The notes beneath the pieces are model-generated. The model saw only the letters and a program-made list of their open reading frames with translations. It was not told where the DNA came from and did no database searches. From Parvimonas sp035282405 (lineage in GTDB: Bacteria; Bacillota; Clostridia; Tissierellales; Peptoniphilaceae), in the NCBI RefSeq assembly GCF_035282405.1, contig NZ_JAYKBP010000001.1:62001-126000 (forward strand): DNA of 64,000 nt. The letters are read 5' to 3'. The first letter of the stretch is position 1, and each line of letters begins with the position of its first letter. Shown piece by piece: positions 46,023-53,979 of this stretch. The position numbers and the translations under genes are program-made.

Positions 46023-47091
46023 CAATTCTCCTTAAAATATTTTTATTAAAATAATAATCTATAAAATCATTTATATAAACTATATTTTTATTAAATATTA
46101 AAATATTTTTCTCTAAAGTAAGAGTTTTTATTCTTATATTAATATTATATTTTTCTTTAAAATATTTTATATTTAATCGTTTATTCCCTATAATTTTTGA
46201 AATTTCTGAATTATTACACTCAAGAATAAAATCATTTTTAATATCAAAAAAACTTATATAATACTCTATAAAATCTTTATAAATTGAACTTTCAACAAGT
46301 TCTCTAAAAGCGGGATGATATGGTCCAGCAACAACATCTCCATCTTCTGAAATATTATCACTACTTTGTAATCCAAGTCGGATTATAGGTATACTATAAT
46401 ATTTAAAAAGTATATAAATATGTTTACACAAATAAATAGAATCTTCAAGACTCATTGGCATATATTCTTTAGAATAGTAAAGTCTTTCCAATTCTGTATC
46501 TCTTATAGTAAGTGTAGGATAAACTCTAACAAAGTCCGGCTTTATTTTGCATAATTCAAAAGCGGTATTAATTACTGTATCTATAGTATCTCCATAGAGT
46601 CCTACCATCATTTGTAATCCTAATTTAATCTTATATTTTTTTATAAGTGAAGATGACTCATAAACACATTCTACATTATGACCTCTGTTATTTAAATCCA
46701 AAGTACTCTGAGTCATAGATTGGACTCCTAATTCAATTGTCTGAACTTTATATTTGATTAAAATATCAAGAATTTCTTTACTAATGTAATCTGGCCTCGT
46801 TGATATTCTTATAGAATTTACAAATCCTCTATCAATATAATCATTTGCTATTTCAAGGTAACTAATCATTAAATTCTTGTCTAGGCCTGTAAAACTACCT
46901 CCATAAAAGGCAATTTCTATTGGAATAGTTTTATTCTTAAAATATGAGATATAGTTTTCTATATTTTTACGTATATCAAATTCATCTAGAGCATCTTTGA
47001 AATTTGTTATCTTTCTTTGATTACAAAATATACAATCGTGAGGACATCCCATATGTGGAACAAAAATTGGAATTATATTACACTTATTCAC
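46012..47091 (-). CDS. Elp3-like radical SAM protein, function not established
   Basis: Radical-SAM enzyme with the cluster motif C-x3-C-x2-C (CPHDCIFCNQRKI, residues 16-28) and the Elp3-type pieces EIAFYGGSFTGLDK (about 59), RISTRPDYI (about 97) and ELGVQSMTQSTLDLNNRGH. The core resembles the Elp3 radical domain, but no C-terminal GNAT acetyltransferase domain follows. At 359 residues it fits the short family next to rnc/smc in Clostridia-like genomes. GTG start at 47091 with GGAG 7 bases upstream. It overlaps rnc by 8 bases. Substrate unknown. Confidence 0.82.
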   Translation of the reverse strand: MNKCNIIPIFVPHMGCPHDCIFCNQRKITNFKDALDEFDIRKNIENYISYFKNKTIPIEIAFYGGSFTGLDKNLMISYLEIANDYIDRGFVNSIRISTRPDYISKEILDILIKYKVQTIELGVQSMTQSTLDLNNRGHNVECVYESSSLIKKYKIKLGLQMMVGLYGDTIDTVINTAFELCKIKPDFVRVYPTLTIRDTELERLYYSKEYMPMSLEDSIYLCKHIYILFKYYSIPIIRLGLQSSDNISEDGDVVAGPYHPAFRELVESSIYKDFIEYYISFFDIKNDFILECNNSEISKIIGNKRLNIKYFKEKYNINIRIKTLTLEKNILIFNKNIVYINDFIDYYFNKNILRRIDET

Positions 47092-47800
47092 TTATAGCTC
47101 CACTTTTTATTAAGGCATCTCTTGCTGCTTGTTGTTCGGCTTGTTTTTTATTTTTTCCGGTTCCGTAACCTTTGATAATATCATCAATGTTTACACACAT
47201 ATCAAATTCTTTATCATGATCTGGACCGCGTTCAGCAACAAGTGTATAACAGATTTTAGTTGTAGAATTTTTATGAAAATATTCTTGTAAATAACTCTTA
47301 TAGTCTTTTATAAAAATATTTTTATTAATTTTATAAACTACAGTATCAAAAAAATATTTATTAGCAATTTCAGTAACTATTTCCATACCTCCGTCAAGGT
47401 ATAATGCTCCAAAGAGAGCTTCAAAAGTATCTGCTAATATACTATTCCTGTCTCTGCCACCAAAATTATCTTCACCTTTTCCTAATAAAAGATATTTTCC
47501 TAAATTAAAAGTTCTTGCAGCGTAAGAAAAAGACTCTTCACAGACTACTTTACTTCTAATTTTAGTTAAATATCCTTCATCAGAATTTGGAAACTGTTCA
47601 TATAATTCAACACTAACAATAAAACCTAATACGACATCTCCTAAAAATTCAAGTCTTTCATTAGAAATTTTAACATCTTTATACTCATTAAGATATGATC
47701 TATGAACAAAAGCTAAATTTAATAAATCTAAATCTTTAAATTTATATCCTATTGAATTCATAAGTTCTTCAAGCAATTCTTTTCTTTCTTTAGTAATCAT
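47084..47800 (-). CDS. rnc: ribonuclease III
   Basis: Double-strand-specific endoribonuclease that processes rRNA and mRNA. The catalytic domain has the signature ERLEFLGDVVLGFIVS (about 43-58) and the second acidic site DTFEALFGALYLDGG (about 117). A C-terminal dsRNA-binding domain ends GTGKNKKQAEQQAARDAL. 238 residues is normal. It follows acpP by 13 bases. Confidence 0.96.
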   Translation of the reverse strand: MITKERKELLEELMNSIGYKFKDLDLLNLAFVHRSYLNEYKDVKISNERLEFLGDVVLGFIVSVELYEQFPNSDEGYLTKIRSKVVCEESFSYAARTFNLGKYLLLGKGEDNFGGRDRNSILADTFEALFGALYLDGGMEIVTEIANKYFFDTVVYKINKNIFIKDYKSYLQEYFHKNSTTKICYTLVAERGPDHDKEFDMCVNIDDIIKGYGTGKNKKQAEQQAARDALIKSGAISE

Positions 47801-47813
47801 AAAAAATTACCCC

Positions 47814-48038
47814 TTAGATATTTTTTTCAATATATTCCACTAAATCTCTAACTGTAATAATTGAACGAATAGTATCTTCATCTAACTCAAGATTATATTC
47901 ATCTTCAATATCCATGATAACACTTAGAACTTTAATAGAATCTGCTTGTAAATCTTCTCTAAATCTAGTATCTAAATTTATTTCTTTCCCTTTAAAAGCA
48001 TTTTGTAAAAATTCTTTTACCTTTTCAAAAACCATCAT
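47814..48038 (-). CDS. acpP: acyl carrier protein
   Basis: Carries acyl chains on a phosphopantetheine arm during fatty-acid synthesis. The attachment serine is in LQADSIKVL (about residue 34), where the usual DSL is DSI. Four-helix profile and acidic charge fit ACP. 74 residues. Its ATG overlaps the plsX stop (TAATG), with GAGGAG upstream, so the two are coupled. A second ATG follows immediately (48035). Confidence 0.94.
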   Translation of the reverse strand: MMVFEKVKEFLQNAFKGKEINLDTRFREDLQADSIKVLSVIMDIEDEYNLELDEDTIRSIITVRDLVEYIEKNI

Positions 48039-49030
48039 TATTCTCCTCTCTCAATTTTTGCTTCAATTTTTGTATTTATATCTTTATTTATATAATCAAC
48101 CATTGAAATTATACCTGAAACAACTGCTCTTTCATCACTACTACCATGTCCTTTAAATACAACTTTTTTTAATCCTAACATAGGACAAGCACCATACTCT
48201 TTATAGTCTAAAGTCTTTTTTAATTTTGTCATAGGAGACTTTATTAAAAGACCTCCAATCTTTCCTAAAAATGAAGACATTAAAGTTTTTTTCATATTAG
48301 TTAAGATGAATTTAACAGAACCTTCAATAGTCTTAAGCAAAACATTTCCATGAAATCCATCACATACTACTACATCAACTTCACCATTAAAAATATCTCT
48401 AGATTCAACATTCCCAACAAAGTTCATGTCCTCATCTTCTAAAACAGAATAAGTTTCTTTTAAAATTTTAGTGCCTTTACCATTTTCACTTCCTATATTT
48501 AACAATGCTACTTTTGGGCTTTCTTTATTTAATATTTCTTTAGCGTATATATTTCCCATTATCGCAAATTGCTTTAATATTTCAACAGTACATTCTATAT
48601 TCGCACCAATATCTAATAATATCATTTTATCTTTATTAGTGGGTAATGTAATGGTTAAAGCAGGTCTTTCAACATTTTCCATTCTTTTTGCAATAAGAAG
48701 TCCTGAGACAAGAACTGCTCCAGTACTTCCAAATGAAATTAATCCGTCTGCCTCTCCTTTATCTAATAGTTTCATTCCTAATACTATTGAGGCATCTTTC
48801 TTCCTTCTCACTGCAAAAGTTGGTTCTTCCGTATTTAATATATATTCATTTGTATCAATTATTTCTAATCTATTTTTTAAATCACTATCAACATTAAATT
48901 TATCTACTATTTCTTTTGGACCAATAACTACAAAAGACAAATCTTTAAGTAATTTACTTGTTTCTATGACTCCATTAAAAATTGTTTCAGCACCTTTATC
49001 TGATCCTAATAAATCTACTATTATTTTCAT
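48038..49030 (-). CDS. plsX: phosphate acyltransferase PlsX
   Basis: Makes acyl-phosphate from acyl-ACP for phospholipid synthesis. Family motifs: IIVDLLGSDKGAETIFNG (near start; the usual D(A)MGGD is DLLGSDKG), LISFGSTGAVLVSGLLI (about 92), and DGFHGNVLLKTIEG (about 227). About 330 residues is normal. ATG 49030 has GGAGGTAATT upstream. It heads the plsX-acpP-rnc cluster, behind its own promoter. Confidence 0.95.
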   Translation of the reverse strand: MKIIVDLLGSDKGAETIFNGVIETSKLLKDLSFVVIGPKEIVDKFNVDSDLKNRLEIIDTNEYILNTEEPTFAVRRKKDASIVLGMKLLDKGEADGLISFGSTGAVLVSGLLIAKRMENVERPALTITLPTNKDKMILLDIGANIECTVEILKQFAIMGNIYAKEILNKESPKVALLNIGSENGKGTKILKETYSVLEDEDMNFVGNVESRDIFNGEVDVVVCDGFHGNVLLKTIEGSVKFILTNMKKTLMSSFLGKIGGLLIKSPMTKLKKTLDYKEYGACPMLGLKKVVFKGHGSSDERAVVSGIISMVDYINKDINTKIEAKIERGE

Positions 49031-49056
49031 AATTACCTCCAATAATAACACACTTC

Positions 49057-49085
49057 AGTATATCATATTTATAACTTTTATACAA
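49057..49085 (-). promoter_or_regulatory. promoter for the plsX operon
   Basis: On the minus strand TTGTAT (49085-49080), a 17-base spacer and TATACT (49062-49057). The plsX start codon is 27 bases downstream. The -10 matches 5 of 6 consensus positions, the -35 only 3. Confidence 0.6.
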
Positions 49086-49183
49086 ATTTTTTATTATAAT
49101 AACTCACTTTTAATATATTATTTAGTAATAACCTTAAATATAGTTTTCTACTATATAATACTAGCAATTATTAATGTTCACAA

Positions 49184-49222
49184 TAAAAAACAGTAAATTT
49201 GTTAATTTATTAAAATTTACTG
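49184..49222 (-). terminator. terminator after the nucleotidyltransferase/PLP fusion gene
   Basis: On the minus strand CAGTAAATTT (49222-49213) pairs with AAATTTACTG (49200-49191), followed by six T residues. It lies 17 bases after the stop codon at 49239. Confidence 0.8.
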
Positions 49223-49238
49223 CTTTATTATTAATATG

Positions 49239-51056
49239 TTAATTAGTATCTAAATATTCTTTTACTGCCAAAATAAATAATTCATTATCCTCAGTATTTC
49301 TTACTGCTACTCTGATAAATTCTCTATTTTCTAAATTTATTTTTGAAGTTAAATCTTTTATAAAAATATTATAATGATCTAGCATTTTGGCACAAAACTC
49401 TTTAGAATTTCCCTTATTCAATTCAATAGTAAAATAATTTGCTTGAGATGGTATTACTCTGAATTCTTCAATTTTATTTAATTTATCTAAAAATATCTTT
49501 CTAGCATTTTTAATTTCTGTTAATGCATGAGTATATGCTTTTTTATATTTGTCATAAATTTGAAGATAATATTCCCCAAATGAATTTATATTCCAAATTG
49601 AAACATCTTTTTTAATCATAGAAATTAAATTCGAATTCGAAGTTGCAACAATTCCAAGACGAAGGCCTGGAACTCCATAAGATTTTGAAATACTTTTTAC
49701 TACAATAAAATCTTCATATAAATTTAATAACTTATCATCTAAAAATGTTGAATTTTCTTCTTCTGCAAAGTCAACAAAACTCTCATCTAAGATAAATTTA
49801 ATTTTTTTATCTCTAGCCCATTCAATCAAATCAAGAACATCTTTTTTACAAATATAATTACCAGTAGGATTATCAGGATTTATCAAAACTAACGCTTCTA
49901 TATCTTTGTCAGAATAAAATTCAATTAAATCCTTAGCTGTATATGAAAAATTATCATTTTTTGGAATGAAAACTATTGACTTTTCACTATTATGTCTATT
50001 AGGATATTCTTCAAAAGTTGGTCTGATAAATCCAATATTTCCATCAATTTTTTCGATTAGCGATTTTATTAGTTCAGCAGCTCCGTTTCCAACAACAATA
50101 TTTTCTTTTTTTATATCAAAAATTTTTGCTACAAGACTAGAATTGACATTAAGTCCTGATGGATATTGTTCAAGTAAAACTTTGAAATTATATTTCAATT
50201 CATTTATCATCTTCTTAGGTGGAAAATATGGATTTACTAGATAACAAAAATCTAATAGTTTAGGATATCTCCAATATCCACCATACCTTATTTGATATTT
50301 TTCTAGCTTTTTATCTCCATCAGAAAAAATTGAAGAAGCAATATCAAGATCTTGCTCATCATCAATTTCATACCATCTAATATCATCTGAAATTACTTTT
50401 GCATATATATGATTCTTTCCTAAATCAATAATTATCTTTAAAACAGCTTCATAATAATCATTTTTTCCGTTTGCACTCATATATGCCTCTAAAAAAGGAA
50501 AATATATATTTTTAGAAAATTCTTTTGAAAATTTATATATATTTATAGTTTTATAGTAATCATATGCTTCTTTAAAATTAAAATCTTTTCCCGAGATAAA
50601 ATCTAATATTTGTTCATCATCATTTATCTTTAGACAAGTTCCATCCATCCAACGTTCATATTTTGCAACTAAAGCTAAATTTTTACGTTTATCATCAATG
50701 ACTTCTGTAATCATTTTATCATCAAATATTAAATCTGATTCTAATAAAATACTATCTTCTTTAACCATTTCATTTTTAGCAAGAAACATCGAATAAATAT
50801 TATTAGTTTTATCATAAATTTCATTATTTATAAAAGTCAATTTAGTATTTATATTTAAAGATTTTATATAATTAATAAAAAATTCACTCTTATATCCTGT
50901 AACAACAACTATATTTGAAAGAGATTTTTTATCTAATATCCTTAACATCCTCTCCATTAGAGAAATACCATCCACCTCTACCATAGATTTTGTATTATTT
51001 TCAGTTAATTTTTTTAATCTGCTACCAAGACCAGCGGCTAATATAACTGCTTGCAT
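49239..51056 (-). CDS. LicC-like nucleotidyltransferase fused to a CobD/HisC-like PLP enzyme
   Basis: A 605-residue fusion. Residues 1-245 are a sugar/alcohol-phosphate nucleotidyltransferase: LAAGLGSRL (6-14), Lys23, the LicC-type NNIYSM (85-90), Asp108 in LESDLIF, and a second acidic site near IDDEQDL (231). Residues 255-605 are a PLP fold-type I enzyme: GNGAAELI (323-330), NPDNPTG (393-399), DESFVDF (424-430), PLP-lysine Lys458 in SISKSYGVPGLRLG, and Arg582. The DE-x-F-x-DF...EEE pattern is closer to CobD (phosphothreonine decarboxylase) than to HisC. A route through phosphoserine to CDP-ethanolamine is possible but inferred. AGGAGGTG precedes ATG 51056. It is coupled to the DUF1015 gene 11 bases upstream. 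Confidence 0.85.
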   Translation of the reverse strand: MQAVILAAGLGSRLKKLTENNTKSMVEVDGISLMERMLRILDKKSLSNIVVVTGYKSEFFINYIKSLNINTKLTFINNEIYDKTNNIYSMFLAKNEMVKEDSILLESDLIFDDKMITEVIDDKRKNLALVAKYERWMDGTCLKINDDEQILDFISGKDFNFKEAYDYYKTINIYKFSKEFSKNIYFPFLEAYMSANGKNDYYEAVLKIIIDLGKNHIYAKVISDDIRWYEIDDEQDLDIASSIFSDGDKKLEKYQIRYGGYWRYPKLLDFCYLVNPYFPPKKMINELKYNFKVLLEQYPSGLNVNSSLVAKIFDIKKENIVVGNGAAELIKSLIEKIDGNIGFIRPTFEEYPNRHNSEKSIVFIPKNDNFSYTAKDLIEFYSDKDIEALVLINPDNPTGNYICKKDVLDLIEWARDKKIKFILDESFVDFAEEENSTFLDDKLLNLYEDFIVVKSISKSYGVPGLRLGIVATSNSNLISMIKKDVSIWNINSFGEYYLQIYDKYKKAYTHALTEIKNARKIFLDKLNKIEEFRVIPSQANYFTIELNKGNSKEFCAKMLDHYNIFIKDLTSKINLENREFIRVAVRNTEDNELFILAVKEYLDTN

Positions 51057-51067
51057 TTAAGCACCTC

Positions 51068-52111
51068 CTATTTATACTTTTTAAATACTAAAAATGATGG
51101 GAATTTTGGAATAAAAAATGTAGATTTTGGTGGTAGTATACAAACTTCATTAGCTAATTCCATAAATTCATCAACATCTAATGGACAAAGTTCAATTAAT
51201 ACATCATTTTTTCCAAGATTTTTCTTAGCAAATAAAATCTCATTATCTCCAATATATTCAACATTTGAAAAGTTTAAAATTCTAAAAGCTGTTGAAATAA
51301 TTTGAGTATTCATTCTATATACATCATTGTTCCAAAATAAATCATTTTCTGTATCTTTTAACTTTACAAGGAAAGAATCATCTTGATATGATATTCTGAC
51401 AAAACCCTTTTTCAACTCTCCATCATCAAAAACTTCCAAAAAACTGTCCATAAATAACTTTGCTTTCTCAAAAGAAGTAGCGTCAATATTTCTAATAACT
51501 CTATGTATAGGAGAGATTGTGACTTGAGAAAAGCTTAAAAAACAAGAAAAAACACTATCTTTATCTTTTAACATAGAAGAGGTATATAATCTGTGATGTC
51601 CATCAGCTACATACATTTGTTTAACACTTGAAAAATTTTCTATAATTTCCTTAGCTTCATTGTCAAAATAAACATATAAATCAATATTATCAAAATGATA
51701 CTCTTTTGTATACTTTTTATTTTCAAGAATTTTTTTGTAATCAATTTCTTCTTTATGTACAATGAAAACTGGAGCAGTTTCAGCATTATAGATATGATAG
51801 TTTGCAATCATTCCTTGAATAACATCTGGTAAAACTAATTCATGACATTTTATTTTTTCTGAAATATACTCTTCAATAGGTAAATCTGCAAGTAAACCAT
51901 AAGAGTTAAAATATTTAAAAATATAAATACATTCTCTATTATTTTCTATAGGTTGAGAATTCAATTTATCTTTACTACTTTTAGAAAGAAATAATGTGTT
52001 ATCATCAAAACATATTTTTTCATTGTTTATCTTTGCCAAATTAATAAAATCAGAATCATATATATTTTTAGAAATATTAACAAAACTGTTTTTTAATAAA
52101 TCTATTTTCAT
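51068..52111 (-). CDS. DUF1015-family protein (possible serine-kinase-like fold)
   Basis: 347 residues, cytoplasmic, no membrane segment. The hallmark is MYVADGHHRLYTSSML (about 167-182), the DGHHR motif shared by DUF1015 and reminiscent of the ParB/Srx/SerK-type nucleotide-binding loop. Other family blocks are PDVIQGMIANYHIYN and FSQVTISPIHRVIRN. The function of DUF1015 is not established; in other anaerobes I recall it near serine-synthesis genes (serA/serC). It has its own extended -10 promoter and GGAGG before ATG 52111, and is co-transcribed with the fused nucleotidyltransferase/PLP gene. Confidence 0.85.
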   Translation of the reverse strand: MKIDLLKNSFVNISKNIYDSDFINLAKINNEKICFDDNTLFLSKSSKDKLNSQPIENNRECIYIFKYFNSYGLLADLPIEEYISEKIKCHELVLPDVIQGMIANYHIYNAETAPVFIVHKEEIDYKKILENKKYTKEYHFDNIDLYVYFDNEAKEIIENFSSVKQMYVADGHHRLYTSSMLKDKDSVFSCFLSFSQVTISPIHRVIRNIDATSFEKAKLFMDSFLEVFDDGELKKGFVRISYQDDSFLVKLKDTENDLFWNNDVYRMNTQIISTAFRILNFSNVEYIGDNEILFAKKNLGKNDVLIELCPLDVDEFMELANEVCILPPKSTFFIPKFPSFLVFKKYK

Positions 52112-52190
52112 AAAAAACCTCCATAAACTAAATAATATATTATAATAAAAATTGTAATATATTTTTATGATTTGGGATTAAACTAGACTT

Positions 52191-52199
52191 ATTATATCA
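52191..52199 (-). promoter_or_regulatory. extended -10 promoter for the DUF1015 / fusion-gene pair
   Basis: On the minus strand TGATATAAT (52199-52191) is a perfect extended -10. The start codon lies about 80 bases downstream, so there is a long 5' leader. Confidence 0.5.
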
Positions 52200-52235
52200 T
52201 AATAATAAATAAAAATCATCTTACTTTATACATAT

Positions 52236-52265
52236 ATAAAAAGATGAGTAATTAATCTCATCTTT
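52236..52265 (-). terminator. terminator after recA
   Basis: AAAGATGAG (52240-52248) pairs with CTCATCTTT (52257-52265), followed on the minus strand by TTTATATATG. It begins 11 bases after the recA stop. Confidence 0.8.
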
Positions 52266-52275
52266 AATATAATTT

Positions 52276-53421
52276 CTATTCAATAATTAAATCATCTAAC
52301 AACAATTCTTCTGAGTCTTCGATTTCGTCATCAACCAAATTTGTTGTTTCAATTTCTTCTGGAACATCTTGCTTTTCATATTCAATTCCATAAGATTCAT
52401 ATATTTTTTCTTTTATTTCTTCTAAAAATGCAGGATGTTCTTCTAAATAAACTTTAGCTTTTTCTTTTCCTTGTCCAAGTTTAATATCTCCACAACTATA
52501 CCATGCTCCTGATTTTTTTATAATATTTTTATCAGCTGCCATATCCACTATAATTCCAAGTTTTGATATTCCTTCACCAAATATAATATCAAATTCACAA
52601 GTTTTAAAAGGAGGTGCCATTTTATTTTTAACAACTTTTACTTTAGTTTTTGCACCATAAGGTTCACCATCTGCTTGTTTTAACTGCTCAGCACGTCTTA
52701 TATCAATTCTAACACTTGCATAAAATTTTAACGCTCTACCTCCTGTTGTAGTTTCAGCTGGACCACCACCTGCATAAGGATTAGTTGAAATATTGGATCT
52801 TAATTGATTAATAAATACAACCGTTGTGTTTGATTTTGAAATTATACCAGCTAATTTTCTCAAAGCTTGACTCATAAGTCTAGCATGTAATCCCATATGA
52901 GAATCTCCCATATTTCCTTCTATTTCAGCTCTAGGAACAAGTGCCGCAACAGAATCTACTATTACCAAATCAATCCCAGAGCTTCTAACTAAAGCCTCAA
53001 CAATAGCTAATGCTTGTTCACCAGTATCCGGTTGGGATATAAGTAAATTATCTACATCTACGCCTAGTTTTCTCGCATATTCCGGATCTAATGCATGTTC
53101 AGCATCAATAAAAGCTGCCACTCCTCCAGCTTTTTGTGATTCAGCTATTATATGCAATGTTAATGTGGTTTTCCCAGAAGATTCTGGACCATAGATTTCA
53201 ACAATCCTTCCTTTTGGTATTCCACCAATCCCAAGTGCAATATCTAAGTTCATTGCTCCAGTGCTTATGGACTCTATATTCACTTTAGGAGCGTCTCCCA
53301 TTCTCATTATTATCCCTTTTCCAAAATCTTTCTCAATTTTTTCAAGAGCAATAGATAAAGCTTTTTTTCTTTCATTCTTATCTTCAATTCTTTCAAATTT
53401 ATCTGTTTTTTTAATAGCCAT
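52276..53421 (-). CDS. recA: recombinase RecA
   Basis: Strand-exchange protein for homologous recombination and SOS induction. Walker A is GPESSGKTTLT (about residue 65), loops L1/L2 include SDSAA-like VDSVAALVPRAEIEG and INQLRSNISTNPYAGG, and GGRALKFYASVRIDIRR follows. The C-terminal tail is acidic. About 381 residues. There are two adjacent ATGs (53424, 53421); the second has the better 5-base spacing from AGGAGG. No SOS box was recognised upstream. pgsA lies just upstream, as in many Firmicutes. Confidence 0.97.
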   Translation of the reverse strand: MAIKKTDKFERIEDKNERKKALSIALEKIEKDFGKGIIMRMGDAPKVNIESISTGAMNLDIALGIGGIPKGRIVEIYGPESSGKTTLTLHIIAESQKAGGVAAFIDAEHALDPEYARKLGVDVDNLLISQPDTGEQALAIVEALVRSSGIDLVIVDSVAALVPRAEIEGNMGDSHMGLHARLMSQALRKLAGIISKSNTTVVFINQLRSNISTNPYAGGGPAETTTGGRALKFYASVRIDIRRAEQLKQADGEPYGAKTKVKVVKNKMAPPFKTCEFDIIFGEGISKLGIIVDMAADKNIIKKSGAWYSCGDIKLGQGKEKAKVYLEEHPAFLEEIKEKIYESYGIEYEKQDVPEEIETTNLVDDEIEDSEELLLDDLIIE

Positions 53422-53436
53422 CATATCCTCCTATAA

Positions 53437-53979
53437 TTATATATTTTTTAAGTCTAAAACTTTTATATTTTTCCAAATATAATCTACTGCAGAAATAACT
53501 GTGAATATAACAGATATATACCAAAGTAAAATATCTAAATTAAATGGTATATTAATTATTTCTGTAGAATTTAAAAGAATAAAACTTATTGCAAAAAGTT
53601 GCGTAATAGTTTTAATTTTTCCATAAATACTAGCTGATATAACTATTCCATTAGATGCAGCTACTAATCTGAATCCTGAAATTATAAATTCTCTGGCAAG
53701 TACAATACATACCATCCATGCCTCAACCTTACCAAACTGTACAAGCATAACTAGAGCAGAACAAGCCAGTATTTTATCTGCTAAGGGATCCATAAATTTT
53801 CCAAAGGTAGTAACTAAGTTACGACTTCTAGCTAAATAACCATCTAACATGTCTGTTAATGAGGCGATAGTAAAAATTAAAAAACCTAAAATATTATTTA
53901 TTCCAAAAACTAACAAACATACTATAAAAACCGGTACTAAAAATATTCTAAATAAAGTTAATTTATTTGCTATATTCAT
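53437..53979 (-). CDS. pgsA: CDP-diacylglycerol-glycerol-3-phosphate 3-phosphatidyltransferase PgsA
   Basis: Integral membrane enzyme making phosphatidylglycerol-phosphate. The CDP-alcohol phosphotransferase signature D-x2-D-G-x2-A-R-x8-G-x3-D-x3-D is complete (DMLDGYLARS ... GKFMDPLADK, about residues 43-71). Several hydrophobic segments follow. 180 residues is normal. It overlaps ftsK by 17 bases and lies before recA, the usual PgsA context, so PG synthesis is more likely than another CDP-alcohol acceptor. Confidence 0.93.
   Translation of the reverse strand: MNIANKLTLFRIFLVPVFIVCLLVFGINNILGFLIFTIASLTDMLDGYLARSRNLVTTFGKFMDPLADKILACSALVMLVQFGKVEAWMVCIVLAREFIISGFRLVAASNGIVISASIYGKIKTITQLFAISFILLNSTEIINIPFNLDILLWYISVIFTVISAVDYIWKNIKVLDLKNI

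Noticed and set aside
48471..49196. 241-codon plus-strand ORF opposite plsX
   Set aside because: It is the antisense shadow of plsX, with skewed Ser/Phe/Ile composition and no ribosome binding site.
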